Assembly: GCF_026914185.1 (NCBI RefSeq)
Contig: NC_070561.1
Span: 4,464,001 to 4,528,000, forward strand
Length of the DNA: 64,000 bases
Direction: 5' to 3'
From: Puccinia triticina
Lineage: Eukaryota; Basidiomycota; Pucciniomycetes; Pucciniales; Pucciniaceae
Shown here: piece after piece, positions 1-12,471 of the stretch
How positions within the stretch are numbered: the first letter of the stretch is position 1
Layout: the number at the start of each line of letters is the position of its first letter
The notes under the pieces: model-generated
Database searches by the model: none
The model's input: the letters and a program-made list of their open reading frames with translations, nothing else
Told to the model about the DNA's origin: nothing
Made by a program: the position numbers and the translations under genes

Positions 1-965
1 TTTTGCTCTGTTGCAATTATGCTGAACATTGATGCAAGCTTGCACATGCTGGAAAAAATTTCACAAGTTATTCTTTCCATATCAAATTATTATTTAACAT
101 CCAAAACTCACTTTCACATTAAAGTACTGATTAGTCTTTGTCCGGCGTATTTCGCGCATTGAATAAACCTCATCCATTTCCAGAAGCTCGAAATGGTTAA
201 AATGGATATAGAACTTGGACCGCGCGGCTGAATGATGTTCCCACAATGATTTCACGGATCCCACAATTAATTCTGAGCCATGTTTGGGAATCTGGAAGGA
301 TCAATTGATTTCGTGCATGATAGTCAATGATTGAAATAGACAATTAAATCTGAAAACAAGATAAGGACTCACCACAACAAAACAGTCTCTCTCCAAAACT
401 TCATGTTGGTTGATTTGAACCTGGAAAACTTGTCTGATTTGATTGCTTGAGCAGTGTTCAATCAATTGTTGAGGTACTTCAAGCTGTTCTTCTTCAGGGA
501 CTTTGAGTTTTTTTGCAAATGGATACTGTTGGGGCAGGAGCGGATTTGTGGCAGAGAGGTTGTAACCCAAAGACTTGCGGATGATTTTGTTGCATAAGAA
601 AATATTGAGGACTTCTTGAGCGGCTTGTGAATAGTTCTGAGTTGAATTGTCATACATATAACCGCCAGAGAGAAGAAATCGAAGGACATAATAATTATCA
701 AAAGTGATAGCAATATCTCTTCCTGGGCTTTGTCGGTTGGAGTGGATTGATGCATTTCGTAATATGCCATTGAAAGATTCAAATTTTTTGGTAGAAAACA
801 GACTTGCGGGGCCAAATCGAAGGATTGATTCTGGGAGGTGAAGAAGGTGATGGAATTTGGGTTTGTTCACCCATTGCGCAGTAGTCTTGATTGCGTGATA
901 AAGAAAATTCTTGATGTGAGCCTTCAGATGTGTTTGGTATTCATCCATGTTATCAATTTTAGTAA
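1..965 (-). pseudogene. Plavaka-type (CACTA-like) transposase, 3' part
   Basis: This is the C-terminal portion of a transposase gene whose 5' part lies at 12554-15376; the two are separated by a Helitron. The main exon runs from 965 down to about 373. It encodes a segment with NKPKFHHLLHLPESI, then RFGPASLFSTKKFESFN, then SIHSNRQSPGRDIA, which resembles the conserved core of fungal Plavaka-like transposases. A GTGAGT donor at 372 and a CAG acceptor at 292-294 lead to an exon at 112-291 (HHSAARSKFYIHFNHFELL). Another intron (49-111) leads to an exon that includes a CINVQHNC motif and runs off the left edge. The reading is open apart from the Helitron. The family call rests on remembered motif similarity, and the gene is incomplete in the window. 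Confidence 0.7.
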
Positions 966-980
966 TCCAAGTTTACTAAA
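966..980 (+). repeat. Helitron left asymmetric inverted repeat
   Basis: TCCAAGTTTACTAAA at the extreme 5' terminus is a perfect 15-bp inverted match to 12472-12486. The right copy is not at the 3' end but 67 bp inside it, upstream of the terminal hairpin. Such asymmetric terminal inverted repeats are described for the Helitron2 group. Finding them together with the TC/CTAG/A^T signature of canonical Helitrons is noteworthy. Confidence 0.85.
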
Positions 981-2463
981 GACAGCCAATCACAAAAACA
1001 AAGATCAAGGGTTTCCCCTACAAATAATAATAACAAATGAAAAAAGGGCCCCCATTCCCAGTATATCACGCAATCCCCCAACCAGACAAATGCCCAGCAC
1101 CCATCCACGACTAGCGAGGCTTAAAGTACTGGGCGGATGACCCCCAGCGCGCCGCGTGGGCAATTGCAAAGGGGGGCCACCACATATCGCCCCTCAAACC
1201 GTGCAAATGCAACGGCGGAGGGGTTTGAGCATGACCCCTGCCGGAAATGCAGCGAGGGAATCACCTGCCCTAACCAACTAACGCAACCACCCTTGCTTTA
1301 TACCCGCCCTTCCAGCCAGGTCGCATCATCTACCGACCGCCAACACCTGAAGATCATGCTTAAACCCTGACGACCCCATCCTCGCTACCTCGCCATCCGA
1401 CCAACTCTTCCTCGTGGCGTGGCTTGCCACGCCTGAAACCATGGTAAACTGGCCAGACGCCATCAGCCCAGATACCCTTACTCACTAGACTCCGCATCAC
1501 CTAACGGCCCTTTCCAACTGCGCCCGCCAACCTCCGCATTTGCTTTGACACCAGGGTCAACGCGCAAGTTCAACGCCGCCCTTAGTAACCGGTCAAGTCA
1601 CGCTCCCCATTCAACTTGAAACCAGGGTCCACGCGCGATTTCGCCGCCGCATCGTGCACCAAACCACCACGTATCTGGCCGACCCAAGCGAGCACCAGTA
1701 TCAAGTATCAGCGTACACCAGCCGCCATCTCGACACCGCCTTGGCAGCCCCGCTTAACATTTGCCCGCCTGAACCGCCGCCATGCCAACAACTCAGATCA
1801 ACTGGCTTATCCCCAAACCAACACGCAAGCCTCCCGTAGCCACGAGCCCCGCCAAAATGCCCAAACCCGCCGCTCAACCGGACCAGCTGGGCCACAGCAG
1901 CCAGACACTGGTATTGCCATGCGTCCAGCCTGAAGCTGCGGCCGAACCGGACCAGCTGGGCCCCAGCGGCCAGATCGGTTATTAGCAACATACCCGTTTG
2001 CAAGCGCGCATCCACCGGACTGCTTGCCCGTCATCGTTTCAACTATAAATTGCCCCTAAGTCAGCCTTCCCCACTATTCACACACCCTTCTTGTCAAACC
2101 ACCTCACACAAAACCAACCACGTTGCTTATTGTTACTAACTCACCAAGCCTTGAAGCCCCAAACGTTCGGCAAAATCTGTTAGTTCCAAAGTTTAATATT
2201 GACCACATCCGCATTGATCCCGGGCTAACACCTTCCACCTCAACCCAGCACTCGAACTCGGAATTGTCCAATCATCACACGCAGTGATTGACTATCCGCC
2301 GCTGTTTTGACGCAAGACACGACATGACTGCCCCCTCAGCCCCTTGTTAACCAAGCATCTTACCTCTCCAGTTTGTGCCTGCCTCGTTCCCCTACCATCT
2401 TCATCAACCACGCGGTTAAACCATTGATCTCATCATACAAACCTCCCCGCTCAACAAGTCACA
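981..2463. other. Helitron left non-coding arm
   Basis: This stretch is C-rich on the plus strand, with no convincing reading frame. ACCGGACCAGCTGGGCC occurs twice (about 1877 and 1945) as a short direct repeat. It probably contains the promoter of the plus-strand cargo gene at 2464, but I see no specific motif. Confidence 0.5.
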
Positions 2464-3759
2464 ATGAATTCCACACAGGCACCCAACCACCCCGTTACCT
2501 TTTCAAGTCATTTGGAACCGCTGGCCGAGGTATGTCCCCCCACTCCCAACACATACCTGACCTGTACTTATTTCCATGCGCAGTCCACCTTCGATAGTGT
2601 TCGCGCGAATCAGTACGGTTTTGTTAAAACTCCGAGCTATTTTCAATGCGGAGGCACCAACGAAGATAAAGATGAAAACTTTGAGGTCGAGCTTATTACG
2701 AATACCACTCTCACTAACATATTGGAGCCTGAGTTCATCTATTCTATCAGCGGCAAGATGATTGCCACTAATGACGGATCACCACCCTCCCTCACCTACA
2801 ACCATGAGGTTGTGACCCAAGTCTGTCCGAGTGGTCCGGATCAGCCGAGCTTCACGAATAAGACTTTCATCACGAGCCTCGGCATGATTACCTCGCGACA
2901 AGAAGTCGTCTCGGACGTCCCAAACACGGGTGCCAGCTTGGAAGTTGTAGTATCTCACTCTGACTGGGACTCCGAAGTGAGCAATTTGTCCTGCGTTCAA
3001 CTTCACCGACTACCGCACTCTGATATCCATTTGCTGCCTTCCTATCAGAACCGTTGCCTGAAGACCTTCGACATGAAATATGTCATCCTTGGCACTAAAA
3101 ATTTAATTAAAACACACGGTCTATACGTTGTCAGACGAGAGGTCAAGATTATTGGCCGTCTTGTTGATTTTGATATGGTGAACAGCATGGCCGTCGTTTT
3201 GGTATGCCACCACACTGGTTTTCTTCAACCTCTTACACAACAACCTAACCATTGCAACCTGACAGGTGTCTCACGTGAGCATAACCAACGGACATCAAAT
3301 TGGAAAATTCAAACCTACCGGGACGAACCTGTCCTCGCCTGTAGGAGGAGACTCGAAAAAAAAATTGTTCGTTGAACTCAACACAGCTGCGCACCCAAAC
3401 TGACACAATTTTTCCGTTCATACAGGACAAAGTTTTCCCCAAAGGCGGTCCTCCGCGGCCCTGCCTCGGACGGGTCGCCATCAGCAGGCACATCAAAGAA
3501 TGGAGCTGTCCCCCTCGCTTGTCGGCCGGCAAAGCCCCTAACTCCCACCCGTCAAGACCCAATCACCACCTCCACCAAGGGTAAAGAGAAAGCCGTGGCG
3601 CCTTCCGACGATGAGGAAGAAGACTTGTTCAACGATGACCCGGACCACGATGTTGAGCAAGACGTCAAGCCAAGCAGTCCGCCGCCGGCGGGACCAAAAC
3701 GAGGCCGTCCCCGAAAATCAATTCTCCAAGACGCTGCCAAAAGCATGAAAAAGTTCTGA
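2464..3759 (+). CDS. Helitron cargo protein with AT-hook, possible OB-like fold
   Basis: A long first exon starts at ATG 2464 and runs to about 3201 (...MVNSMAVVL). A likely intron follows (gtatgc...gacag, ending at 3266), and coding resumes with VSHVSITNGHQIGKF and continues to LFVELNTAAHPN. A further break lies around 3390-3580. The 3' end reads through an acidic stretch (PSDDEEEDLFNDDPD) to an AT-hook (GPKRGRPRKS) and stops at TGA 3757-3759. The beta-rich segment LYVVRREVKIIGRLVDFD could be an OB-like or ssDNA-binding fold, but that is a guess. The gene lies inside the Helitron, upstream of Rep-helicase and on the same strand, so it is probably an element-encoded accessory DNA-binding protein. 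Exon borders after 3360 are uncertain. Confidence 0.5.
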
Positions 3760-4828
3760 ATGGCGCAGGGACCGCCGGCCATTACCACCCTACCCGAAAT
3801 CCCAACGGGTTGGCATCATTAAAGCTTGTATCACGGGGCCCCTTGTAAATATACCTCCGAATGTTTTCGGCGGAATGAGCCATCCAGTCTCATGGCCTTT
3901 GACTGAATTCACCAAACATGTATATAGATTTTGTAAATAGCACAGCGCTTTAGCATTGCATGTACGTGGCCCCAAACGCTTTAGAGTACAACTCGAGCGC
4001 GATATGCTGGTGTCCCCCCAAGTACTCAATGGTTGAATGCTTCCTGCCATCGAATTCGATTCGCCTGGTGGCTAATTATCAACACCCACTAATGCTTAAC
4101 AGACGGAGTCGGCCCCACACCTTACGGAAGGTGTCGGCGTAATGCCAGAGCTCACTGGTGCGCCGTGAGGATTGTGCTTCGGGCACCTACACAAGCTCAG
4201 CCTAAGATGACGCCAATGCACGCGAATAAGGTGTCAATCGGGTCCTTGTTGGTCCTCAGGCTGCCACACTGAGCGGTATCGAGTTGAATCACAAACTCCA
4301 CTCTTGCCTCGCCCGATTTTAGAATGCGCAATGTGCCACGGGGGCTAAGGTGATCTCATCATCAAAATTGCCCCCTATACCCGGCATATTAAGTTTACCA
4401 TGAAGCTCCTACTCAAACAGGACCACTGGACCGGAATTGTGCATGACGATCCTTACCAATATAGGTTGATTGGGCGTAATATTGCATGACGAGCCCGGGC
4501 CTCGAGGACCTGACCCAAATCATCAACTCAATATTTTATCGCACGCGAAATTGATTGCACCCTTTGACAAACGCGTTGGCCTAAATACACTCGATTCAAC
4601 CGGCCCTCACATTCTATGTCGCCACGGGCACGGGCCTGCAATGTGGAATAGACCGCGCTTTGCTTCAAAAAAACCTGCAAGTTCAACCCCACTCGTTCAA
4701 CTGCCAGTTTTGGGAGCACTTAAAATATCTACACGCACGCATATTCAGCCAGATTTCCTACCCAAACTACATAATCCATCGCCAGCGAACTTTCTGAACC
4801 GCAGAGACCGAAACACCAACAGCATCAA
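3760..4828. other. intergenic stretch inside Helitron
   Basis: This lies between the AT-hook cargo gene and the Rep-helicase start. No coding region, repeat or RNA gene was recognised. It presumably holds the Rep-helicase promoter. Confidence 0.4.
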
Positions 4829-7800
4829 ATGATTGAAACCAAAGGGAAAGTTCGGAACAGTACTCATCCGTCATATGAAGCGTCCCTCCGCAACTGTTCT
4901 TCTTATTCCGTCCCACATAGTCTCGGACAATGCACTCATGAATGTACCAAGTGCGGGGCGCTACACTTCAAGGACGAGTGCACCATTGCCAATCGCTTGA
5001 AAGCTGAAACTTCGTACTCGATGTGTTGTCAAAAGGACAAGGTCACTTTGCCGTCGACGGACCCCTCAGCTCGTGAATATCCAAGCTTCATGCAGAAACT
5101 CCTGCAATCCGTTGATAAGAGTAAGTTCCTCCACTCGATATTGCACAAATTTATACTGACTTTTGGCTGTGAGCAGAGTCGAAAGATTACCAAGGCTCCC
5201 TGCGAATGTACAACAACGCGCTCTCCTTCACTTCACTTGGCGCCAACGTCGATCCCTCGGTTCAAGGGCCATTCGGGATCAATGTATTCAAAATATCTGG
5301 CGCCTTGACCCACCGAATCTCTAGCATCGAACCGGCAAAAGGGACCGATCCTGGGTTCGCGCAAATTTACGTCGTAGGCGATAAAGGACTCGGAGAAGCC
5401 CAATATCGTATTGAGAAAGCGCAAGGGCGTGCTGGGAACACGGGCAGAGGGTCAAATATGGAGCCTGGGTTAATGTTGAAACTTGTTCAATTTTTATCGG
5501 CGAACAATCCGTACGCCAAAGTGTTCCGGTCCGCAAATGACATTCTTGAGCGCCGCAACGCAATGACTTTGAAGCTGCAAGGTTTCCCGAAGTCGGGCGT
5601 AGATCCCAAACGATACAACTGCCCTACTGCTAACGAAGTCGCCATGGTCGTACAGGGCGCCGGAAACGTTATTCAGCCTCGTCAAATTCTGCTTCACCGT
5701 AAGGACAACAGCCTTGAATGCATCTCGGATACCTACTCTTCTTACTTTCCTATGCGGTACCCAATTTTCTTCCCCTTTGGGGAACAACAATGGGATAACT
5801 TATTCTGTGCTTCAACGGAAAGGGGTAAGTCAAATGTTCCAAGGCCTGATTTGACTCAACACATCTAAATTATTATTTTGATCCCATAGTTAAGAAGCGT
5901 AAAGTCGGCCCGCTCGAATGGTTTGCGTTCATGCTATTCAAGAGGAAGGGGCAATTTTCGCCAATTCTGTACGGACAATCGCTACTTCAGGAAATCCTGG
6001 TTGACATGTGCGTTTGCGTGGAACGGCAAAGGTTGAAGTTCATTGTTAGCAACCAAGCAAAACTCAAAGTTGGGACCTATACCCGATTGTTGAAAAGCCT
6101 TGAGAACCAAGCTACTATTACTGGCCAATGCGTAATTTTACCCGCCACTTTCATCGGCAGTCCTCGCGGCATGGAACAGCTCTACCATGACGCAATGGCA
6201 ATCACTCAAAAGTTCGGCCCACCTTCACTGTTCATCACAATGACCGCCAACCCAAACTGGCCGGAGATAATTGCCAAAATCCCGGTGGGTGACAGTCCGG
6301 TTGATCATCCAACACTGGTGACTTGAGTATTTTACCTCAAAATGTGTTATTTGCTCTATGTGTTGATTAAGATGGATCGTCTTGGTCGAGTGATTGCCTT
6401 TGTCTTCACTATTGAATTTCAAAAGCGCGGATTGCCTCACCTTCACTTGATGCTTACATTGGACAAGCGGGACCGACCAACAACGCCTGAGGCGATCGAC
6501 GAAATAGTTTCTGCTGAGATTCCTGACCCAAAATCTTCCCCAATATTGCACGGTTTGGTAACGGAGTTCATGCTTCACGGGCCATGTACAAGCCGACCAT
6601 GCTGGAACGGAAAGTCTTGCAAGTATGGTTTCCCAAAGCCTTTTTCGGATAGGACAATTAACATTGACGGAGCTTACCCCGCTTATCGCCAGCGGGATAC
6701 AGGTCGTTCGATAACTAAGCATACATCAACCTTTGACAACGGCTCAGTGGTGCCGTATTGCCCCTATCTCACTCGGGCGTTTTGTTGCCACATCAACGTT
6801 GAAGTTCCTGTGAACGTAGCAGCCATCAAATATTTATATAAATATATAACAAAAGGACATGACAGGCTTTCAATGTCCTTGAGCAGCGACGACGAAGTCC
6901 AATCATATATTGATGGGAGATATATCAGCCCCCCGGAAGGTGAGCAAATGTTCTTCTCGATGTCACTTAACTCTTACTGATTGAACCTCAATTAGCTTGC
7001 TGGCGGTTATTCAAGTTCCCTTTGTCAGGAAGGTCACCCGCGGTCACCCGGCTCAATATCCACGATCAGGACGAGCAGTTAGTCTACTTTGACGGCAAAG
7101 AAGGACTTGAAGGCCAAATAAACAGCGGCAAGGCAATCCAAACCAGCCTTACCCAATTCATGAAGCTCAACGCAGAAGACGCTGTTGGAGCAGACGGACG
7201 CAGGGCTCGAACGCTTTTTTATGAAGAAATCCCTGTGTATTTTTCGTGGAGTAAGGCAAATAAGGAATGGACTCCGAGGAAAACAAAGGTCGACGTAGTG
7301 GGCCGCATCTTCTCCGTCTCCTACCTGGTGGGGGAAAAATACTACCTTCGAGTTTTATTGCTCCACCGGAAGGCCTTCACATCATATGACGATATGAAGA
7401 CGGTGAACGGATTGCTGTGTGACGATTATCGGTTGACTTGCAATCAGCTTGGCCTCTTAGTCAACGATTTCCTGTACAATGAGGCTTTGAATGAAGCATC
7501 GTTTGTGCAGTCCGGATACCAGCTTGCCATGTACTTCGCGATGATGTGTGTGCATTCGCCGCCATCCGAGCCAATGGTCCTCTTCGAAAACCATTACCTT
7601 AACTTTACGGACGATTGCTGCTGGGTCGACATGACCAAGCGCCACAGCCGTCAGCTCGACAACTCGGAACGACGGGTACTAGCGCTATTCCGCGTGGAAA
7701 CGCTTATATCAGGGATGGGTTCATCTATGTCGACGGTGGGGTTGAAGACGACGCGCAAGGAGCGGAGGTTGCTTGCGACGATTGAGGCAGAGAAGTGCGG

Positions 7801-10116
7801 GCTTGAAGACCCGAACGTGATCCGGGGAAGGCTAGACCGGAATCTCGCGTCATTCAACCATCGTCAGCAGATATTCTTCAATGCCGTCGACGACGCTATG
7901 AAAAATAGGAAACCTAAATGTTTTTACCTGGATGGCCCCGGTGGCACAGGCAAAACCTTTCTGCTCAACACGATCATTGACAGGGCGGATTTGGCTGGGG
8001 TGAAATTGACGGTTGTGGCTTCGTCTGGCGTGGCTGCGTTATTGCTCAAACACGGTGAGGGACTCCTGTCCGTGCTAAGCGGCGGCAGTCGTGTGAGGGG
8101 ATGGGTGCTGTTTAGGCTGCCCTCGGGGTGATGGTCCGTGAAGATGAGTGCGGATGGGATCGGTGATAGCTTTTGTGGTTGTGGGGTGGTTTTGAGATGT
8201 TCGCCGGGGTTTTGGATCCTCGGCGGCGGTTGTTTTGTTTTGAGGGGAAAGGATATGTGATCTTAGGGAAGGGAAAGAAAGGGATCTCGGAACTTTGGAT
8301 GAAGGAGGATCGGCGAGCAGAGCTCGAAGGTTGGAACTCTGAAGATGGGATCTATAAACTCTTGATGGACCGTCTTCTGGGGATCAGAATGCCATGCCTC
8401 CCCCATCATCCAAGTTCGGCGAACTTGGACTCCGGGAGAGCCACATGTCACATACATTTCATCATATCCTCCGCGCGCTACACGCGCACACACACAAAAC
8501 AGCAGAAAAGAAACAAACAAAGAAGCAGAGAAGAGAAACAACACAGAGGCAACTAAAAGAAAACACAGCATGAGGAGACAGAAAGAAAAGAGCCACAGAG
8601 AGGAAAGGAAGAAAGAAAAGAAGAGATAGGCAAAACACACAGAAAAGGAGAAAAACCAGAAACAAACAAGTGAGTAAACCCACAGCAGGTGCTGTGTTAG
8701 GACCAAGAAACAGAAGGGGAATGAGAAGGGAAGAGGAGAAGGAAAGGTGGAAAGAAGGAAAAAGGGGGAAAGATCTTAAAGGAGGTTGGAAGATGAGGAG
8801 AGATGGGGGAGAGCTGAGAGCCTTGAGAGTCTTGAGGATCTTGATGTTGCTGGCGGCGAAGATGCTCCTGACTAGCTGGCCACGAGAGGGGCCACCACAA
8901 CGGCCGTACGGCTCATTCCGGTTTCAACATTCCAATCGATGTTGCAGAGGATGCTGAATGCAGTGTTGAATTGGAGACGCACCTGGGCGATTGGCTACGG
9001 GATACGCGCTTAATTATTTGGGACGAAGTTGTCACCATTCACAGAAATGCAGTTGACGCGGTCAACAAAACTTTGAAGCGCTTATGTCAATCGGATTTGG
9101 ACTTTGGAGGGAAAGTGGTCATCTTCTCCGGCGACTTCAGGCAGATACTCCCTGTTGTGAAGTACAACGATTTCCCTCCCGCCCAATTTGCCACGATCAA
9201 GTCTTCGGCCATCTGGCCCGCAATTGAGAAGTACGGCTTAACGAAGAATATGCGGCTTGCCCAAGGTCGGATGGGAAACTTGACACCACAGAATGTTGCC
9301 TTCAGCAGAAATCTACTGTGTCTTGGCGAGGGCAGGGGGCAAAAGGCCGACTTCAGCGTTGTGGATTTATCCAGCGTAGCCGTGAAGTCGTTGGCGACCG
9401 CGGCCGAAATGCGGTCGGAATTGATCGCCTTTGTATATGGCGATCTGAGGCCGATCCACGACTCGGGCTTGAGTAGATCAGTCAACTACCTGAACAAGCG
9501 GTGCATATTGTCACCGCTGAATCGCGACGTGCGCAAGATCAACGAGGATGTTCTGCAAGCCCTGCCTGGCAAATCAATTGTTGTCAAGTCTCTTGACACG
9601 CCGGACCCTGACGCCTTTGGGTCTCTACCCGAGGAGTGTTTAAATAAAATTTCAATATCAGGATTTCCGGAACACGAAATCGTCATGAAGGTTGGAATGC
9701 CGTTAGTCATCATCAGAAATATGGCAATGGAAAAAGGTGTTTGCAACGGGTCGCGCATAGTTGTTGAGGACGTCTCGACCGGGTATATAATTGGCAGGCT
9801 GATGTCGGGGCCGTTCGCTGGGAATGTCGTGACACTACCGCGTGCAAAGCTGCATAACAAAGGGGATGCAAGATCAGGGCTCTCTTTCTTCCGTTATCAG
9901 TTCCCAGTTGCCCCTGCCTATGCGATGTCGGTCAACAAAAGCCAGGGCCAAACTCTGAAAAGAGTTGGTGTTTACCTGGAAACCGACGTCTTTTCCCATG
10001 GTCAACTTTATGTTGCCTTATCTCGCGTGTCTGATGTACGCAACCTACTGGTGGTTAAACCGGCGGCGAGGGCCGGAGTCATGAATGTGGTTCATAACTC
10101 AATGTTTGCACTGTGA
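4829..10116 (+). pseudogene. Helitron Rep-helicase (HUH endonuclease + PIF1-like helicase), disrupted
   Basis: Reconstructed exons are 4829-5120, 5177-5824, 5890-6939, 6996-8055 and 8904-10116, with GT-AG introns of 55-65 bp. They total 4263 nt, or 1420 codons plus stop. An N-terminal zinc-finger-like segment (CTHECTKCGALHFKDEC) precedes the Helitron-like N-terminal domain (IIAKIPVGD region). The HUH motif is HLH at 6438-6446 (GLPHLHL), and the two-tyrosine motif is KYLYKYITKG near 6829. Helicase motifs are Walker A DGPGGTGKTF (about 7930), Walker B LIIWDEV (about 9010), FSGDFRQILPV (about 9125) and the C-terminal VNKSQGQTL...LYVALSRV. Two lesions are visible: an in-frame TGA at 6324-6326, where relatives usually have arginine (consistent with CGA to TGA), and a solo LTR at 8056-8899. 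Without these it would be full length, so inactivation looks recent. Confidence 0.9.
8056..8899 (-). mobile_element. solo LTR inserted in the helicase exon
   Basis: An 844-bp insert runs from TGAGGG to CCACCACA on the plus strand, so the LTR (TG...CA) is in minus orientation. It is flanked by ACGG at 8052-8055 and 8900-8903, a 4-bp target duplication. Removing it plus one ACGG restores KHGRTAHSGF in the helicase frame. Its minus-strand sequence is related to the LTRs at 49660, 56567 and 57982: it shares TGTGGTGG at the start, a TGATGAAATGT...GACATGT segment and a GGACTCC-type end. No internal retrotransposon region remains. Confidence 0.88.
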
Positions 10117-10694
10117 TGTAAGGCTTTCAATTGCCAAAGTTATCATTTCCGCGCGATCAACTGATGCTCCTTGGGATTAGTTCCTTAGATGTTGCAGGTT
10201 GACAGGAGGCGTCCGGACACTTCCTTGAGTTGGTGATTACAGCCGCAAAGACAGCGCAAACCTTAAGATTATTTGACAGTCGTCTTTGTTTCATTTCTCC
10301 CGTGAGAGAACATTTGTGTCTTGCCAAAGCTTTAGATGCGGCAAATAATTGGCCTTCTGATCACATCATCTGGGTAAATAGGTGCAATGGCATGTGGTGA
10401 GAGCACAATTTCCAAGTCAAAGCCGGCTCGGCTCGGGGGTGCGGATAAAGTTGGTGCTTAAATTTTTGCCGGGTGTTGGACGGAGGGGGAGAATATGTGT
10501 GCCAGCTCCTTAACCATGACACCGCTGGCATCTTCTCGTCGTGGCGTACGTCTTTTGGTTAAAAAGCCGGTCGTGTTATGAGGGCGATTATGCCCTCGTG
10601 ATACGCAAGGTTATTGTCGATGTGCATTAGGTGTAGGGAGTTCATCATACATATAGTTGGGGAGAACAAAAAGGCGCATTGGGTTCGCGTCAAA
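10117..10694. other. non-coding stretch between convergent Helitron genes
   Basis: This is the shared 3' region of Rep-helicase (plus) and the minus-strand cargo gene. No coding potential or strong terminator-like hairpin was recognised. Confidence 0.4.
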
Positions 10695-12057
10695 TTATGT
10701 TATACAAGCAATCAAAGCGAACAAAGATAGTGGACAGCGGCGAATGGGCGGGGTGTAATGATGCAATTTATAAAGCTGGGTAACCTCCATCGTGCTGGGG
10801 TCATGACAGGAAGATGATTCATCCTCGACGAACTTGATTGTGGCGGATAATCTGCCGAATAAGTGTTTACTTGAGTATTCATGAACCCAATGGGAAGGTG
10901 GCCAAGACTTACCTCGATCCTCATCATTTCATTTTCCGTTTGAAGTGAAGTGAGATATCCTCGGAACCTGACTCGGACACCGGGCTCAAAACCGCCTCTC
11001 AGTTCCAATGGGGCGTCACAATGCGCCATCACTACTCTGATTTTCAAGCCCAACGGGGAATCCTGTACGGTTGTTGTCAATGAACTAGACATTGTGCAAC
11101 CATTGGAATTTGCTTTACCTTGATCCCCACATTGACAACAAGTTCATGTTGGGCAACAACAGTGTCATCCTTGTCCATTAGCTCGATAACATCAGTAACG
11201 CGTCCGACGCCAGTTATGATGAGCCGATTCATTAAATATCGGCAAATGACCGGGTATTGGATCCGGGCAAGAAGCGGGTTTATCTGCCAAGACAAGCCCG
11301 TGAAATGGTCAACGTGCATTGTCCTGCGGACAATATAAGTTGTGTCCACCTCTAAGTTGTGGCCAAATTCATGAAGGCAGGGAGCAGTTAACTCAACATG
11401 TTGTTTGTTGTTAATGGGGTGGTGGTTGAGGTAACGTGAAATGACGGTACGGGGCGGTCTTATGTAGACTGTGTAATTTTTGTTCAGTTTGCCTATTGCT
11501 GATTGATCAGTCGCCTGTAGGATGATTTGGAGTCAGCTCACGTCGGCATCTATGGGCTTATCACTCACAATGTGCTTAATTTGTACCGCGCCTTCAAAAG
11601 TCAGCTCATCAAGAGATTCATTGTCCGTAACCGCGATTAGGCTGTCCAATTCCGGTTGAGGATATGGCATGACTTGGGGTTTAATGTTGCAAGCTTGTTG
11701 GTGGTGGCAGTGTGAGGTCAAGGGTGGATGTTTTGCCGTATGTTCGATGGATGAAAGTCATCGAGGGAGGACTTGCCGTAGATATAGTGTAACTGGTGGC
11801 ACGATTTCCTCCGGAATTATTGTCATTTCATCTGGCTTGCGTGGCACGACCGGTTTGGCTAACAATGTGTAAACTTTGGGTTCGCCTGGGTTAATCAAAA
11901 GATGAGTGTCGACCGGAATGGTCGAGTTAATCAGTAATACAGCAATGCCAGGCAGATCTGCAATGGGACGCGAGCATCGAGTGGCTGAAGCTTGACCCAG
12001 AACGTGTCTCTCGGACAACGGCAATAGTGACCCAAACGCGTGTCGGCCGTAATTCAT
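10695..12057 (-). pseudogene. Helitron minus-strand cargo protein, beta-rich, with one in-frame stop
   Basis: It starts at ATG 12057 (MNYGRHAFGSLLPLSE). The frame is open to about 11533 except for a TGA at 11758-11760 (QVLPR*LSSIEH). Probable introns are GTGAGC...CTACAG (about 11542 down to 11513), gtaaagc...gtacag (about 11119 down to 11064) and gtaagtc...atcaag (about 10914 down to 10836). Spliced exons contain HNLEVDTTYIVRRTMHVD, ITGVGRVTDVIELMDKDD and GVRVRFRGYLTSLQTE, and end at a TAA at 10695-10697. The alternating hydrophobic pattern suggests an OB-like fold such as RPA-type proteins carried by some Helitrons, but no diagnostic motif was recognised. If the TGA is real the protein is truncated after about 99 residues. 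Confidence 0.45.
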
Positions 12058-12471
12058 GATTTATTTGCGGGCGAGATGAGTACATATGTATGTACTTATT
12101 AAATATGTTTAGTTTTTTTTACTACTTGTCAAGGCCCATTGAGCTTGCAGCGGCTAGAATAGCAACCCGATATTTGTTACTTTATCGTTGCGCTACCGCT
12201 ATGAGTAATGAGTCACCCAGTGTTGCCGTAATGCATGGCTTGCTTGTTACCAATCTCAAGGCTGGATTCCCCAAGTCATAAACACAGCCCCAAGTGATTT
12301 TTTGCCTCATGTTCACCGAAGATTACTCTTCATATTGCCTCCGTCTGGACCCCAACTCGAATTGTACTCCAAAGGCCCGGGGAGAGGCCAATTTATTGGA
12401 TTATGCGTGCCTGCAGGGGAAAACCTGGATCTAGGGAGAAGCCTTGATCTTTGTTTTCATGGTTGGGTGTG

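Noticed and set aside
1701..2034. Overlapping GC-rich frames in the Helitron left arm
   Set aside because: They lie on both strands over the same low-complexity C-rich DNA, with no conserved domain.
8263..8706. Minus-strand hydrophobic 147-residue frame
   Set aside because: It lies wholly inside the solo LTR and comes from its T-rich tract, as do similar frames at 57003-57422 and 57879-58328.
8056..8899. Interruption of the helicase read as an 844-bp intron
   Set aside because: It begins GTGAGG-like but is flanked by a duplicated ACGG and matches LTRs elsewhere in the window, so insertion is the better explanation.
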